Shown: positions 42,090 to 51,533, counted from the stretch's first letter. The stretch: 64,000 nucleotides of DNA from Roseateles sp. SL47 (GCF_026625885.1 NZ_CP113068.1:5580001-5644000); one strand, 5' to 3'. The notes: generated from the letters alone by a model not told the origin. Numbers and translations: made by a program.

Positions 42090-43903
42090 GCACCCTGCCG
42101 GTTTCTCCCTCGACTGGGCCCGCCACCGTGGCGCCCGGCGCGGCGGCTCCAGTGCAACGCGGCCCGCACAGCCCCCGCATCCTGACCCGCGATGTCCCGC
42201 CGGATCAGGTCTTCGCCCTTGAGCAGGCAGGCCTGTCGCCGCTGCTGGCGCGTCTGCTCGCAGCCCGTGGCGTGGTGTCCGCCCATGAGCTGGATGCCGA
42301 TCTCAAACATCTGCTGCCGCCCGATGGCCTGCTCGGCATCCAGGCTGCCGCGACCCTGCTGGCGGATGCACTGACCGGCGGCGACCGAATCTGCGTCGTG
42401 GCCGATTACGACTGCGACGGCGCCACCGCCTGCGCGGTGATGCTGCGGGGCCTGGCGATGCTGGGCGCGCGGCCGGGCAGCGTCTGTTATGTGGTGCCCG
42501 ACCGGGCCGTACACGGCTACGGCCTCACGCCCACCATCGTGGATCTGGCCATGGAGCACCAGCCCCGGCTGCTGGTCACCGTGGACAACGGCATTGCCAG
42601 CCATGCGGGTGTGGCCCATGCCCGCACGCTCGGCTTGAAGGTGCTGGTCACCGACCACCACCTGCCCGCCGTGGATGCCGATGGCGTGGCCACAGTGCCC
42701 GAGGCGGATGCCTTGGTGAACCCCAACCAGCCGGGCTGCACCTTCCCCAGCAAGAACATGGCGGGCGTGGGCGTTGCTTTTTATGTGCTGCTGGCCCTGC
42801 GCGGCGAAATGCGCCGTCGCGGCGCTTATGCCGATGGCGTCCAGCCTCGCCTCGATGGTCTGTTGGATCTGGTGGCCCTGGGCACGGTGGCGGACGTTGT
42901 CCGCCTGGATGCCAACAACCGCCGCCTGGTGGCGCAGGGTCTGCGCCGCATGCGTGCGGGCCGCATGCAGCCCGGAGTGGCAGCCCTGTTCACGGCAGCA
43001 GCGCGCGACCCGCTGCGGGCCAACAGTTTTGATCTGGGCTTTGCGCTGGGGCCTCGCATCAACGCGGCGGGCCGCCTGGCCGACATGACCATGGGCATCA
43101 CCTGCCTCACCACCGAGGACAGCACTCAGGCCCTGGAACTGGCCAAGGAGCTGGACCGCATCAACCGCGAGCGCCGCGAGATTGAAGCGGGCATGCAGGA
43201 ACAGGCGCTGGCCCTGCTGGAACGGCTGATGGACGACCCGCGGCTCAACGGCTCACCGCCCCCCGCGCTAGCCCTGTTCGACGAGGACTTCCACGAAGGC
43301 GTCGTCGGCATCGTGGCCTCGCGCATCAAGGACCGGCTGCACCGGCCGGTGTTTGTGTTTGCCCGCGGCGCGGATGGCCAGCTCAAGGGCTCCGGCCGCT
43401 CGATCGCCGGCTTTCATCTGCGGGACGCGCTGGACCTGGTCTCCAAACGCCATCCGGATCTGCTGAAGAAATTCGGGGGCCATGCCATGGCCGCCGGCTG
43501 CACACTGGCACCGGGGGGTGTGGAGGCCTTTGCGGGCGCCTTTGAGCAGGTGGCACGGGAGTGGCTGGATGAAGCCGCGCTCACCCGCACCCTGCGCACC
43601 GACGGCCCTTTGCCGCCCGAAGCCTTCTGCCCGGAGACGGTGCAGGAGCTGGAGGCGCAGGTCTGGGGCCAGGCCTTTGAAGCCCCGTTGTTCTGCGACC
43701 GGGTACAGGTGGTGCATCAGCGCATCGTGGGGGAGCGCCACCTCAAGCTGCGGCTGCGCCAAGGCGCGCTGCTGCGGGATGCGATCTGGTTCGGGCGCAC
43801 CGAATCCCTGCCGGATCAGGTCACCCTGGCCTATCGGCTCAGCCTGGATGAATACCAGGGTCAGCAACGGGTGCAGATGGTGGTGGAAGCGATGGCGGAC
43901 TGA
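42086..43903 (+). CDS. recJ: Single-stranded-DNA-specific exonuclease RecJ
   Basis: 605-residue RecJ, a 5'-3' single-strand exonuclease in recombination and mismatch repair. The DHH phosphoesterase motifs are VVADYDCDGATA, VTVDNGIASH, VLVTDHHLP and FALGPRINAAGRLADM, and the DHHA1 part includes GSGRSIAGFHLRDALDL and FGGHAMAAGCTL. The C-terminal OB-like domain follows. The N-terminus has about 30 Pro/Ala-rich residues before the first motif. Translationally coupled to the upstream gene; convergent with trxC, 19 bases apart. Confidence 0.96.
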   Translation: MSTLPVSPSTGPATVAPGAAAPVQRGPHSPRILTRDVPPDQVFALEQAGLSPLLARLLAARGVVSAHELDADLKHLLPPDGLLGIQAAATLLADALTGGDRICVVADYDCDGATACAVMLRGLAMLGARPGSVCYVVPDRAVHGYGLTPTIVDLAMEHQPRLLVTVDNGIASHAGVAHARTLGLKVLVTDHHLPAVDADGVATVPEADALVNPNQPGCTFPSKNMAGVGVAFYVLLALRGEMRRRGAYADGVQPRLDGLLDLVALGTVADVVRLDANNRRLVAQGLRRMRAGRMQPGVAALFTAAARDPLRANSFDLGFALGPRINAAGRLADMTMGITCLTTEDSTQALELAKELDRINRERREIEAGMQEQALALLERLMDDPRLNGSPPPALALFDEDFHEGVVGIVASRIKDRLHRPVFVFARGADGQLKGSGRSIAGFHLRDALDLVSKRHPDLLKKFGGHAMAAGCTLAPGGVEAFAGAFEQVAREWLDEAALTRTLRTDGPLPPEAFCPETVQELEAQVWGQAFEAPLFCDRVQVVHQRIVGERHLKLRLRQGALLRDAIWFGRTESLPDQVTLAYRLSLDEYQGQQRVQMVVEAMAD

Positions 43904-43922
43904 GCGGGCGGGCGCGCTCCCT

Positions 43923-44381
43923 TCAGCCCTGCGCTCCCAGCGAGCGCCGCACCCATTCCACAATCGCCTGCGCGGGCATGGCGCCCGCCTGCCGCGCCAC
44001 TTCCTGGCCATCCAGGAACAGCAGCAGCGTGGGAATGCTCCGAATCCCATACTGCGCGCTCTGGCGCGGTGCCTGATCGGTATCCAGCTTGATGAAGCGG
44101 ACCTCCGGCAGCACCTCTGCAGCCTTCTCGAAATGCGGCGCCATGCTGCGGCAGGGCCCGCACCAGGCGGCCCAGCAGTCCACCACCACCGGCAGTTCGG
44201 TACCGGCCACAAAGCGGTCAAACACATCGGCCGACACGTCCATCGGCTTGGCGGCCATCAGCGGTGTGCTGCATTTGCCGCAGTCCGGCGCATCGGCCAG
44301 CCGCTCGCGCGGAACGCGGTTCTTGGCACCGCAGGCGGGGCACACGATGTGCAGGCTCAGGACTTGAGAGTTCGTATCCAT
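43923..44381 (-). CDS. trxC: Thioredoxin 2 (zinc-containing)
   Basis: 152-residue TrxC-type thioredoxin. The N-terminal zinc site is formed by CPACGAKNRVP and CGKC (four cysteines), and the active site is WAAWCGPCRSMAPHFE. The cis-Pro loop is IRSIPTLLLF. It reduces disulfides in the cytoplasm and is typically peroxide-induced in other bacteria; here only the coding features are visible. ATG 44381 gives MDTNSQVLSLHIVCPAC. Confidence 0.95.
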   Translation of the reverse strand: MDTNSQVLSLHIVCPACGAKNRVPRERLADAPDCGKCSTPLMAAKPMDVSADVFDRFVAGTELPVVVDCWAAWCGPCRSMAPHFEKAAEVLPEVRFIKLDTDQAPRQSAQYGIRSIPTLLLFLDGQEVARQAGAMPAQAIVEWVRRSLGAQG

Positions 44382-44654
44382 GACAAAGCAGGCGCAATTC
44401 AGATGCCGCTCATGATGCCCAACTCTCCGTCCGCACGGCTCCCCCGATTGGAGGCGGTCGTGGGGGGAGGGGGCCCTCACAAGCAAGCCGCTTGCAGACC
44501 TTGTCCACCCGCGAGGCCCGGACGACGGACACCCCGGACTGCGGTTTCGCATCGATTCGTGACTTCCTCACGACAAATCGTCACAGGTAACAAGTTGTCA
44601 ACGGGATGACACAGGAGGCCCTAAAAATCGGGACAGCGCCTTCGTGTCATCACC

Positions 44655-46499
44655 ATGCCATCTACCCACCTGCTGCCGCCCGACCCCCTTGAGGTCGTGC
44701 TGTCCTCCATCATCCGCGATGGCCGGCTGGACATTCATTTCCAGCCCTTGGTGGAGGTGGACCGGGCCCAGATCCTGGGCTTTGAGGCCCTGACCCGGGG
44801 CCCGGCCGACACGGCGCTGCAGTCCCCGCTGGTGCTGTTTGAAACCGCCGCCCGCTTCGACCGCCTGGTGGAGCTGGAGCGGCTGGTGGTGCGGCGGGCG
44901 CTGCGGCGGTTCAAGGAGCTGAACCTGCCCGGGCAGCTCTTCCTGAATCTCACTGCCGACACCCTGCTGGCCACGGGTGAACGTGGCGCCCTGATCGCCC
45001 GTGAATTCGCGCAGTTGGACCTGCCGGCCTCCCGGGTCGTCATCGAACTCACAGAAACCCGCCCGATCCTGGAACCGGAACGTCTGCAGGACAGCATGCG
45101 CAGCCTGCGCGAGCTGGGGTTTGTGGTCGCCCTGGACGATCTGGGGGAGGGTTTTGCCAGCCTGAAACGCTGGATGGACATCCGCCCGGACTTCGTCAAG
45201 ATCGACCGGCATTTCATCGACGGTATTGCACAGGACCCGCTGAAACAGCAGTTTGTCCGCTCCATCCTGGAAATGGCGGCCTCCAGTGGCTGCACGGTCG
45301 TGGCCGAGGGTCTGGAGCAGCTCAGTGATCTGACGGTGCTGCGCCGCCTGGGGGTGCCGGTCTGCCAGGGCTATTTGCTGGCCCGGCCCTGCGCCACCCC
45401 GCGGCCCGCCCTGCGCGCCGAAGTGGACGCCCTGTTGGCGCCCGAGCACCGTCGCCGCAGCGCCGACTGGATGCGACTGCCGCCGGACGCCATCACCACC
45501 GCCGCCCAACTGGCCCGTCGCAGCCACACCGTCACGCCGAGATTGTCCTGCCAGGCGGTGGTGGACATGTTCCAGCGCGACGAGCAGCTGTTTTCGATGC
45601 CGGTGCTGGATGCGGACAACCGCCCGATCGGCCTGCTGCGCTCGCTGCAGGTGCTCAAGCGCAGTGCAGAGCGCTATTTCATGGACATCCATGAAAAGCG
45701 CAGCTGTACCGCGCTGATGGATGCGCAGCCGCTGATCTTCGACGCCAGCACCTCGCTGCGCGACATGAGCGAAGCCATCGCCAGCCTGGATGACCGCTTG
45801 ATGGTGGATGGCTTCATCGTGACCCGCGAGGGAGAGTATTTCGGGACCGGTCGCAGCACCGACCTGCTCAAGGCCGTGTCCGACCTGCAGGTACACAGCG
45901 CGCGCTATGCCAACCCGCTGACCCTGCTGCCGGGCAATGTGCCCACCGACCAGCACTTGGACGCCCTGCTGCATGAAGGCCGCGACTTCGTGGCGGTGGC
46001 CTGGGACATCGACCATTTCAAGCCCTTCAACGATGTCTACGGCTATGCGGCGGGCGACGACATCATCAAGCTGTGCGCGCAGATCCTGCTCACGGCCGTC
46101 GACCCCGACCTGGACTTTGTGGGCCATATCGGCGGCGACGACTTCGTCATGGTGCTCAGCTCCGATGACTGGACGGCACGGCTGCAGCAGGTCTGCCGGG
46201 AGTTCGACCGTCAGGTGCGCCCCTTTTTCTCGGCCGAGCATCTGGCCCTGGGCGGCTACATCACCCTGAACCGGCAGAACCAGGAGTCCTTCAACCCGCT
46301 GCCCACCCTGAGCGCCGGGGTGGTCCAGGTGCAGCCGGGCACGTTTGATGGCGTACGGGCCCTTTCTGCCGCGCTGGCCGAGCCCAAGCATGTGGCCAAG
46401 TGCGGCACGGGCCCCAGCCGCTATTTTGTGGATCGTCGGCGGGGTTTCCACCACACTGACGACTCGACCCTGGCAGGGCTCCTAGAATCGGTGGGGTGA
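44655..46499 (+). CDS. EAL-CBS-GGDEF cyclic-di-GMP signalling protein
   Basis: 614-residue cytoplasmic protein in the order EAL (about 15-255), two CBS repeats (about 275-420), GGDEF (about 445-600). The EAL half looks active: FEALTRG (Glu44), NLTADT, ELTETRP, LDDLGEGFASL, VKIDRHFI, AEGLEQ and CQGYLLARP are all present. The GGDEF half has WDIDHFKPFNDVYGYAAGDD and GGDDFVMVL (Asp for Glu in the signature, a substitution compatible with activity). It can hydrolyse c-di-GMP and perhaps make it, with CBS domains sensing a nucleotide. The RNase AM-type gene overlaps its stop by four bases. Confidence 0.9.
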   Translation: MPSTHLLPPDPLEVVLSSIIRDGRLDIHFQPLVEVDRAQILGFEALTRGPADTALQSPLVLFETAARFDRLVELERLVVRRALRRFKELNLPGQLFLNLTADTLLATGERGALIAREFAQLDLPASRVVIELTETRPILEPERLQDSMRSLRELGFVVALDDLGEGFASLKRWMDIRPDFVKIDRHFIDGIAQDPLKQQFVRSILEMAASSGCTVVAEGLEQLSDLTVLRRLGVPVCQGYLLARPCATPRPALRAEVDALLAPEHRRRSADWMRLPPDAITTAAQLARRSHTVTPRLSCQAVVDMFQRDEQLFSMPVLDADNRPIGLLRSLQVLKRSAERYFMDIHEKRSCTALMDAQPLIFDASTSLRDMSEAIASLDDRLMVDGFIVTREGEYFGTGRSTDLLKAVSDLQVHSARYANPLTLLPGNVPTDQHLDALLHEGRDFVAVAWDIDHFKPFNDVYGYAAGDDIIKLCAQILLTAVDPDLDFVGHIGGDDFVMVLSSDDWTARLQQVCREFDRQVRPFFSAEHLALGGYITLNRQNQESFNPLPTLSAGVVQVQPGTFDGVRALSAALAEPKHVAKCGTGPSRYFVDRRRGFHHTDDSTLAGLLESVG

Positions 46500-47380
46500 A
46501 CACACCTCTGCATGCCTTGTCCAATGTTGATCTGCACTGCCATTCGGTGGTGTCGGACGGTACGCTGACGCCGGAACTCCTGGCCGCCAGGGCCAAGGCC
46601 CACGGTGTGGAACTCTGGGCCCTGACCGACCACGACGAGATCGGCGGGCAGCAGCGTGCCCTGGCAGCGGCGCAGGCCCGGGGCTTGCCCTATCTCACCG
46701 GTGTGGAGGTCTCGGTGACCTTCGCCGGCAAGGTGGTGCATATCGTGGGCTTGGGGTTCGATCATCAAAACGATCAGCTGCTCAGCGGCCTGCGGGCCAC
46801 CCGCGGGGGCCGTGGTGCTCGGGCGCAGGAAATGTCCAACGACCTGGCGCGGGTCGGCATTGCGGGTGCCTATGAAGGCGCTCTTCAATACGCGGGCAAC
46901 CCGGAGCTGATCTCCCGCACCCATTTCGCCCGGTTCCTGGTGGAAGCCGGGCATTGCAGCGATGTGCCCGAAGTGTTCCGCCGCTATCTCACCGAAGGCA
47001 AGCCCGGTTATGTGCCCCACAAATGGGCCACCCTGGGCGACACGGTGCGCTGGATCCGCGAAGCCGGCGGCGTGGCGGTGATTGCCCACCCGGGCCGCTA
47101 CGGCTTCACCCCCACCGAGGAATATGCGCTGATCACCGAATTCATGGGCCACGGCGGCCGTGGCATTGAAGTGGTCACTGGCAGCCACACCGCCGCTGAC
47201 GTGCTGCAGTACACCGAAACCGCGCTGGAATTCGGGCTGCTGGCCTCACGGGGATCGGACTTCCATAGTCCGACAGAAAGCCGGGTGGATCTGGGCAAGC
47301 TGGAAGAGCATCTCTCCGGCCGTCTCACCCCGGTGTGGGACCTTCTTCAAGACCGCATCCACTGGCCAATGGCCCACTGA
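46496..47380 (+). CDS. PHP-domain phosphoesterase, RNase AM/YciV type
   Basis: 294-residue PHP-domain enzyme. The metal ligands are in VDLHCHSVVSDGTLTP, WALTDHDEI, the ISRTHFARFLVEAG segment, VAVIAHPGRYGF and GSDFHSP. This group (E. coli YciV, RNase AM) acts on 5' ends of RNA and on 3',5'-nucleoside bisphosphates. The start is GTG 46496, overlapping the previous stop as GTGA. The YciO-like gene follows after seven bases, the same yciV-yciO order as in E. coli. Confidence 0.88.
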   Translation: MNTPLHALSNVDLHCHSVVSDGTLTPELLAARAKAHGVELWALTDHDEIGGQQRALAAAQARGLPYLTGVEVSVTFAGKVVHIVGLGFDHQNDQLLSGLRATRGGRGARAQEMSNDLARVGIAGAYEGALQYAGNPELISRTHFARFLVEAGHCSDVPEVFRRYLTEGKPGYVPHKWATLGDTVRWIREAGGVAVIAHPGRYGFTPTEEYALITEFMGHGGRGIEVVTGSHTAADVLQYTETALEFGLLASRGSDFHSPTESRVDLGKLEEHLSGRLTPVWDLLQDRIHWPMAH

Positions 47381-47387
47381 GGCAAGC

Positions 47388-48035
47388 ATGGCCCAGATCT
47401 TTGAAGTTCATCCCGACAACCCGCAGGCCCGGTTCCTCCGGCAGGCGGCGCAGATCCTCGACCAGGGCGGCATCGGCGCCATTCCCACCGACTCCAGTTA
47501 TGCCCTGGTGTGCAGGCTGGACGACAAGGCCGCCGCTGAAGCGCTGCGGCGCATCCGGGGCGTGGACGACAAGCACCACATGACCCTGCTGTGCCGCGAC
47601 CTCAGCGAGCTGGGCAGTTATGCACGCGTGGACAACAAGCAGTACCGCTTGCTCAAGAACGCCACGCCGGGACCGTTCACTTTCATCCTGGAAGCCACCA
47701 AGGAAGTGCCTCGTCGCTTGTCCCACCCGTCGCGCCGCACCATCGGCCTGCGGGTGCCGGACCATCGGGTCACACAGGAGTTGCTGGCCCTCATCGGCCA
47801 GCCGCTGCTGGCCACGACGCTGATCCCGCCGGGCGAACAGGAGCCTCTGAACGACCCGGACGACATCACGCAGCGCTACGACAAGCTGATCCAGGTGATC
47901 ATCAATGCCGGCGCCTGCACCATGCAGCCGACCACCGTGGTGGACCTCACCGAAGAACCGCCCGTGCTGGTGCGGCGCGGCTGTGGCGATCCGGCCTGTC
48001 TGGGCCTGGAATTGCAGGAAGCTGAGGGAAGCTGA
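47388..48035 (+). CDS. yciO: YciO/YrdC-fold (Sua5-like) protein
   Basis: 215-residue YrdC-fold protein. The nucleotide-binding region reads GGIGAIPTDSSYALVC then RRIRGVDDKHHMTLLCRDLS and TPGPFTFILEATKEVPRR. The H-x-M-x-x-L in place of K-R/P-x-x-P and the order after a PHP gene match YciO rather than TsaC. Its role is unknown; TsaC paralogues make threonylcarbamoyl-AMP for tRNA. A short tandem duplication (GCTGAGGGAA) spans its stop codon. Confidence 0.88.
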   Translation: MAQIFEVHPDNPQARFLRQAAQILDQGGIGAIPTDSSYALVCRLDDKAAAEALRRIRGVDDKHHMTLLCRDLSELGSYARVDNKQYRLLKNATPGPFTFILEATKEVPRRLSHPSRRTIGLRVPDHRVTQELLALIGQPLLATTLIPPGEQEPLNDPDDITQRYDKLIQVIINAGACTMQPTTVVDLTEEPPVLVRRGCGDPACLGLELQEAEGS

Positions 48036-48092
48036 GGGAAGATAAGGCCTGAGGCTGATGCGCTGCATCGGTCCACTCAGGGAGTCTTGTTC

Positions 48093-48506
48093 ATGTCCGA
48101 CCCATCATCCAACGGCCTGCACTTTCACAACCCATCGAGCGTCCATGCGCCGCTGGGGCTTTACAGCCACACCGTCCGCGTGCCTGCGGGCACCGAACTG
48201 ATCTACTGCTCCGGCCAGCTTGGGGTAAGGCCGGACGGCAGCACACCGGCCACCATGGCCGAACAGGCCGATCAGGTCTTTGCCAACCTCGTGGCGCTGG
48301 CGCGGGCCAATGGCTGCGAGGCCACCGACATCGTCAAACTCACCACCTTCATGGTGGCCGGGCAGGATGGTGATGCCGTCCGTGCGGCCCGTCGCAAATA
48401 TCTGGGGGACCACCGGCCAGCCTCGACGGCTGTGTTCGTGCCGGCCCTGGTCGAGCCGATCTGGCTGGTGGAAGTGGAAGCCGTGCTGGCACGCCGCGTC
48501 GGCTGA
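48093..48506 (+). CDS. RidA/YjgF-family protein 1
   Basis: 137-residue member of the RidA family of enamine/imine deaminases or related small trimers. Signature: GTELIYCSGQLGVRPDG, QADQVFANLVALARANG and RPASTAVFVPALVEPIWLVEVE. The catalytic Arg of classical RidA (R-x-x-x-x-V-x-x-L) is present as RPASTAVFVPAL. ATG 48093 was chosen over a TTG two codons earlier. A second RidA gene follows in the opposite direction. Confidence 0.88.
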   Translation: MSDPSSNGLHFHNPSSVHAPLGLYSHTVRVPAGTELIYCSGQLGVRPDGSTPATMAEQADQVFANLVALARANGCEATDIVKLTTFMVAGQDGDAVRAARRKYLGDHRPASTAVFVPALVEPIWLVEVEAVLARRVG

Positions 48507-48530
48507 CACGGCGCCCCTCCCCCGGAAACA

Positions 48531-48573
48531 ACAAGAGCCTCGCCGGCATGACGCCCGCGAGGCTCTTTGTTTG
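48531..48573. terminator. Bidirectional hairpin between the two RidA genes
   Basis: AGAGCCTCGC and GCGAGGCTCT arms around a 13-base loop, with AACAACA before and TTGTTTG after, so it can end transcripts from both convergent genes. Confidence 0.8.
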
Positions 48574-48598
48574 GGTGATGGGGGGCTGGGTGCCGGGC

Positions 48599-48949
48599 TC
48601 AGACGGCGGCGGTCACCACGATCTCGATCTTCCACTCCGGCTTGGCCAGATGGGCCTGCACCGTGGCACGTGGCGGCGTGTGGCCAGCGGGCACCCAGGC
48701 GTCCCAGGCTTCGTTCATGCCCGGCAGATCGGCCAGATCCTTGATGTAGAGCTGGGCGCGCAGGATACGGGTCTTGTCGGTGCCGGCACGGGCCAGCAGG
48801 CGATCGATCATGCCCAGCACCTGGGTGGTCTGGCCCTTGATGTCCTGGGTGGCGTCTTCCGGCACCTGGCCGGCCAGATAAACCACGCCGTTGTGCACGG
48901 CCATCTCCGACAGGCGGGCGCCGACGTCAAAGCGTTCGATGTTGCTCAT
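48599..48949 (-). CDS. RidA/YjgF-family protein 2
   Basis: 116-residue RidA-family protein. Core: VVYLAGQVPEDATQDIKGQT, QVLGMIDRLLARAGTDKTRI and the conserved Arg in PPRATVQAHLAKPEWKIEI (P-x-R-x-x-V). It is shorter than the neighbouring plus-strand copy and belongs to another RidA subgroup. Its ATG overlaps the plsY stop by four bases, so it is co-transcribed with plsY. Confidence 0.88.
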   Translation of the reverse strand: MSNIERFDVGARLSEMAVHNGVVYLAGQVPEDATQDIKGQTTQVLGMIDRLLARAGTDKTRILRAQLYIKDLADLPGMNEAWDAWVPAGHTPPRATVQAHLAKPEWKIEIVVTAAV

Positions 48950-49626
48950 TTGCTGTGATGCTTGTGTGAGGTGGAGTGGCGGGCCTTGCTGCCTTTGGCC
49001 GCTTGGGCGCCGGCAGCCTTCTGGCCCAGCTTGCTTTCCGTGCCCGCCATCAGCTTGCGGATGTTGGCCTCATGGCGCCAGATCAGCAGCAGACTCATCA
49101 CCACGATGGCGATCAGCTCCGGCCCCACGCCCCAGATCAGCATCTGATAGAAGGGCGCAAACAGGGCTGCGGCGATGGAGGCGAGCGACGAATAACGGAA
49201 GAAGTAGGCAATGATGATCCAGGTGAGCAACGTCGCCAGGCCCAGCCAGGGATTGATGGCCAGCAGCACACCGGCTGCGGTGGCCACGCCCTTGCCCCCC
49301 TGGAAGCGGAAGAACACCGGCCACAGGTGGCCGATGAAGGCCGCCAGGCCCACCAGCGAGGCCACCCCCTCCTCCATGCCGTAGTTGCCGCCAAAGCGCT
49401 GCACCAGCAGCACAGGGACGGTGCCCTTGAGGGCATCCAACACCAGCGTCAGGATGGCGGCGGCCTTGTTGCCGGAGCGCAGCACATTGGTCGCGCCCGG
49501 GTTGCCCGACCCATAGCTGCGCGGATCCGACAACCCCATCAGGCGGCTGATGATCACCGCAAACGACAGGGAACCAAAGAGATATCCGGCCAGGATGGCC
49601 AGAACAGAAAACAGGACGTCTTGCAT
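48946..49626 (-). CDS. plsY: Glycerol-3-phosphate acyltransferase PlsY
   Basis: 226-residue membrane enzyme that acylates glycerol 3-phosphate from acyl-phosphate. It has about six helices and the three PlsY motifs: SGNPGATNVLRSGNK, FQGGKGVATAAG and a C-terminal LIWRHEANIRKLMAGTESK loop. The Lys/His/Ser-rich tail after residue 205 is an extension. It overlaps the RidA gene by four bases. Confidence 0.95.
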   Translation of the reverse strand: MQDVLFSVLAILAGYLFGSLSFAVIISRLMGLSDPRSYGSGNPGATNVLRSGNKAAAILTLVLDALKGTVPVLLVQRFGGNYGMEEGVASLVGLAAFIGHLWPVFFRFQGGKGVATAAGVLLAINPWLGLATLLTWIIIAYFFRYSSLASIAAALFAPFYQMLIWGVGPELIAIVVMSLLLIWRHEANIRKLMAGTESKLGQKAAGAQAAKGSKARHSTSHKHHSK

Positions 49627-49632
49627 GGGGCG

Positions 49633-50136
49633 TTATTCTGCCCCGGACTGCAGCGCACACTCGACCGGCCGCGCGGCGAGCAACTCCGTCAAAACCCTCG
49701 GTTCGATGCTCACCAGGTAGCCACGCCGGCCCCCGTTGATCAGGATGCGGGGCAAGATGAGGATGCCGGCCTCCACAAACACCGGCATGTCCTTGCGGGT
49801 ACCAAACGGCGAGGTGCCCCCCACCAGATAGCCGCTGTGGCGCTGCGCCACATCCGGTTTGCACGGCTCGACCTTCTTGCAGGGAATCTGGCGGGCCAAT
49901 TCCTTGAGGCTGACGGTGCAGTCGCCGTGCATCAGCACGATCAGCGGCTGTGCTTTTTCGTCCTGCATCACCAGCGTCTTCACCACTTCATGCTCGGGCA
50001 CCCCGAGCTGGCGTGACGATTCGGCGGTGCCGCCGTGGTCGACATAGTCGTACACATGCTCGCCAAAGGCGACCCGATGCTGCCGCAGCCACTGGGTGGC
50101 CGGCGTTTCGCTGACGTGAGAACCCTTTTTGCTCAT
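49633..50136 (-). CDS. ybaK: Cys-tRNA(Pro) deacylase YbaK/EbsC
   Basis: 167-residue YbaK-domain protein. VVKTLVMQDEKAQPLIVLMHG and YLVGGTSPFGTRKDMPVFVE carry the catalytic Lys and the G-G-x-S/T-P-x-G motif of the Cys-tRNA(Pro)/Cys-tRNA(Cys) deacylase family, so it corrects mischarged tRNA. ATG 50136 gives MSKKGSHVSETPATQWL. The plsY start lies six bases downstream of its stop. Confidence 0.92.
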   Translation of the reverse strand: MSKKGSHVSETPATQWLRQHRVAFGEHVYDYVDHGGTAESSRQLGVPEHEVVKTLVMQDEKAQPLIVLMHGDCTVSLKELARQIPCKKVEPCKPDVAQRHSGYLVGGTSPFGTRKDMPVFVEAGILILPRILINGGRRGYLVSIEPRVLTELLAARPVECALQSGAE

Positions 50137-50274
50137 GGCCCTGGATTGTGAATCAGGCGGTGGGCAGCCGCTTGTACAGGATTGCTGCAGGCAGGCGGCC
50201 GGCGCAGGAACTGCGCTGCTGCCATGAACTGGCAGGGGTGAGCGGTTAGGCTGCGACTCTCCAGAAAGATCGTC

Positions 50275-51375
50275 ATGCCGCTCGACACCTCCGCTCCCCT
50301 GCTCAAGGACCTGATCAATCCCGCCGCGCTGACCCGTGTGGCCGCGCTGTTCGGCGAACTGTCGCCCGGCTTCGACCGACGCCGCTTCATGGCCGCCGCC
50401 TCTGCGGGCCTGGACGATCTCTCCATTCTGCAACGCGTGCATCGCGTGGCGGAAAGCCTGGCGCTGGCCCTGCCGGGACGCTATGCCGACCAATTGGGCC
50501 TGGTGGTGGAGGCCGGCCCACGGCTCAGCGGCGCCTTCCTGAACATGGCGCTGGGAGACTTCGTGGCGACCTATGGCCTGGCGGACCCCACCCGGTCGCT
50601 CAAGGCTTTGCGCCGGCTGACCCCTTACGGCACCGCCGAGTTTGCCGTCCGTCCGTTCCTGCGCCAGGATCTGGCTGGCACCTTGCGTACGTTGCAAGGC
50701 TGGACCGAGGATCGCAATGAGCATGTGCGCCGTCTGGCCAGCGAAGGCTGCCGCCCTCGGCTGCCCTGGTCCTTCCGCCTGGACGCGCTGGTGGCGGACC
50801 CGACGCCCCTGGCGCCGCTGCTGCGATCGCTGCGGCAGGACAGCAGCCTCTACGTGCGCCGCTCCGTGGCCAACAGCCTCAACGACGTCACCAAGGACCA
50901 TGCCGACTGGGTCTTCGACCATGTGGCGGATTGGGAGTTGGACCATGCCCACTGCGCCTGGATCGTCAAACATGCGCTGCGCAGCCAGATCAAGAAGGGC
51001 GACCCACGAGCGCTGCGATTGATTGGTGCCAGCGACGGCGCGGAAGTCGCCATTGACGATCTCTCCATCAGCCCCTCGCAGGTGGCGCTGGGGGGTGAGG
51101 TGGAGATCGCGTTTGAATTGCGGTCGCTGGCGCCTGTCGACCAGCGCCTGGTGGTGGACTACGTGGTCCATTACGTGAAGAAGAACGGCTCCCCCTCCCC
51201 CAAGGTCTTCAAGCTCAAGACGGTGTCGCTGGCAGCGGGTAGCACGCTGCCCATCCGGATTCGCCGGGCCCTGCGCAACTTCAGCACGCGGGTGCATTAC
51301 GCCGGGGACCATCGGGTGGATGTGATGGTGAACGGGCAACGGATGGCCAGCGGCGGGTTCACGCTGACGGTCTGA
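50275..51375 (+). CDS. AlkC-type DNA alkylation repair protein
   Basis: 366-residue protein with an N-terminal HEAT-like helical domain (about 1-245) and a C-terminal Ig-like beta domain (about 255-366, ISPSQVALGGEVEIAFELRS to VDVMVNGQRMASGGFTLTV). This two-part build is known for AlkC-type alkylpurine glycosylases, in which the Ig domain wraps DNA. HEAT segments such as HVRRLASEGCRPRLPW and SSLYVRRSVANSLNDVTKDH match. It probably removes 3-methyladenine or 3-methylcytosine. No ada or alkB gene is nearby. Confidence 0.88.
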   Translation: MPLDTSAPLLKDLINPAALTRVAALFGELSPGFDRRRFMAAASAGLDDLSILQRVHRVAESLALALPGRYADQLGLVVEAGPRLSGAFLNMALGDFVATYGLADPTRSLKALRRLTPYGTAEFAVRPFLRQDLAGTLRTLQGWTEDRNEHVRRLASEGCRPRLPWSFRLDALVADPTPLAPLLRSLRQDSSLYVRRSVANSLNDVTKDHADWVFDHVADWELDHAHCAWIVKHALRSQIKKGDPRALRLIGASDGAEVAIDDLSISPSQVALGGEVEIAFELRSLAPVDQRLVVDYVVHYVKKNGSPSPKVFKLKTVSLAAGSTLPIRIRRALRNFSTRVHYAGDHRVDVMVNGQRMASGGFTLTV

Positions 51376-51420
51376 GCGGATCTGGCGGGCTGCGGTGCTC
51401 GGTGAGGGCCTGGTCGGCGA

Positions 51421-51491
51421 GTGGCGATCGGCGAGCGGCGAGCGGCGAGCGGTGCTTGGTGCTTGGTGCTTGGTGCTTGGTGCTTGGTGCT
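51421..51491. repeat. Short tandem repeats before the DUF2975 gene
   Basis: Three GCGAGCG units (51430-51452) run into about five TGCTTGG units (51453-51490). This is simple-sequence filler with no visible function; the promoter region of the next gene begins just after it. Confidence 0.75.
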
Positions 51492-51533
51492 GGTCTGGGT
51501 GGACCATTGAGTTCGTTGATTCGCTTGCCGCCG

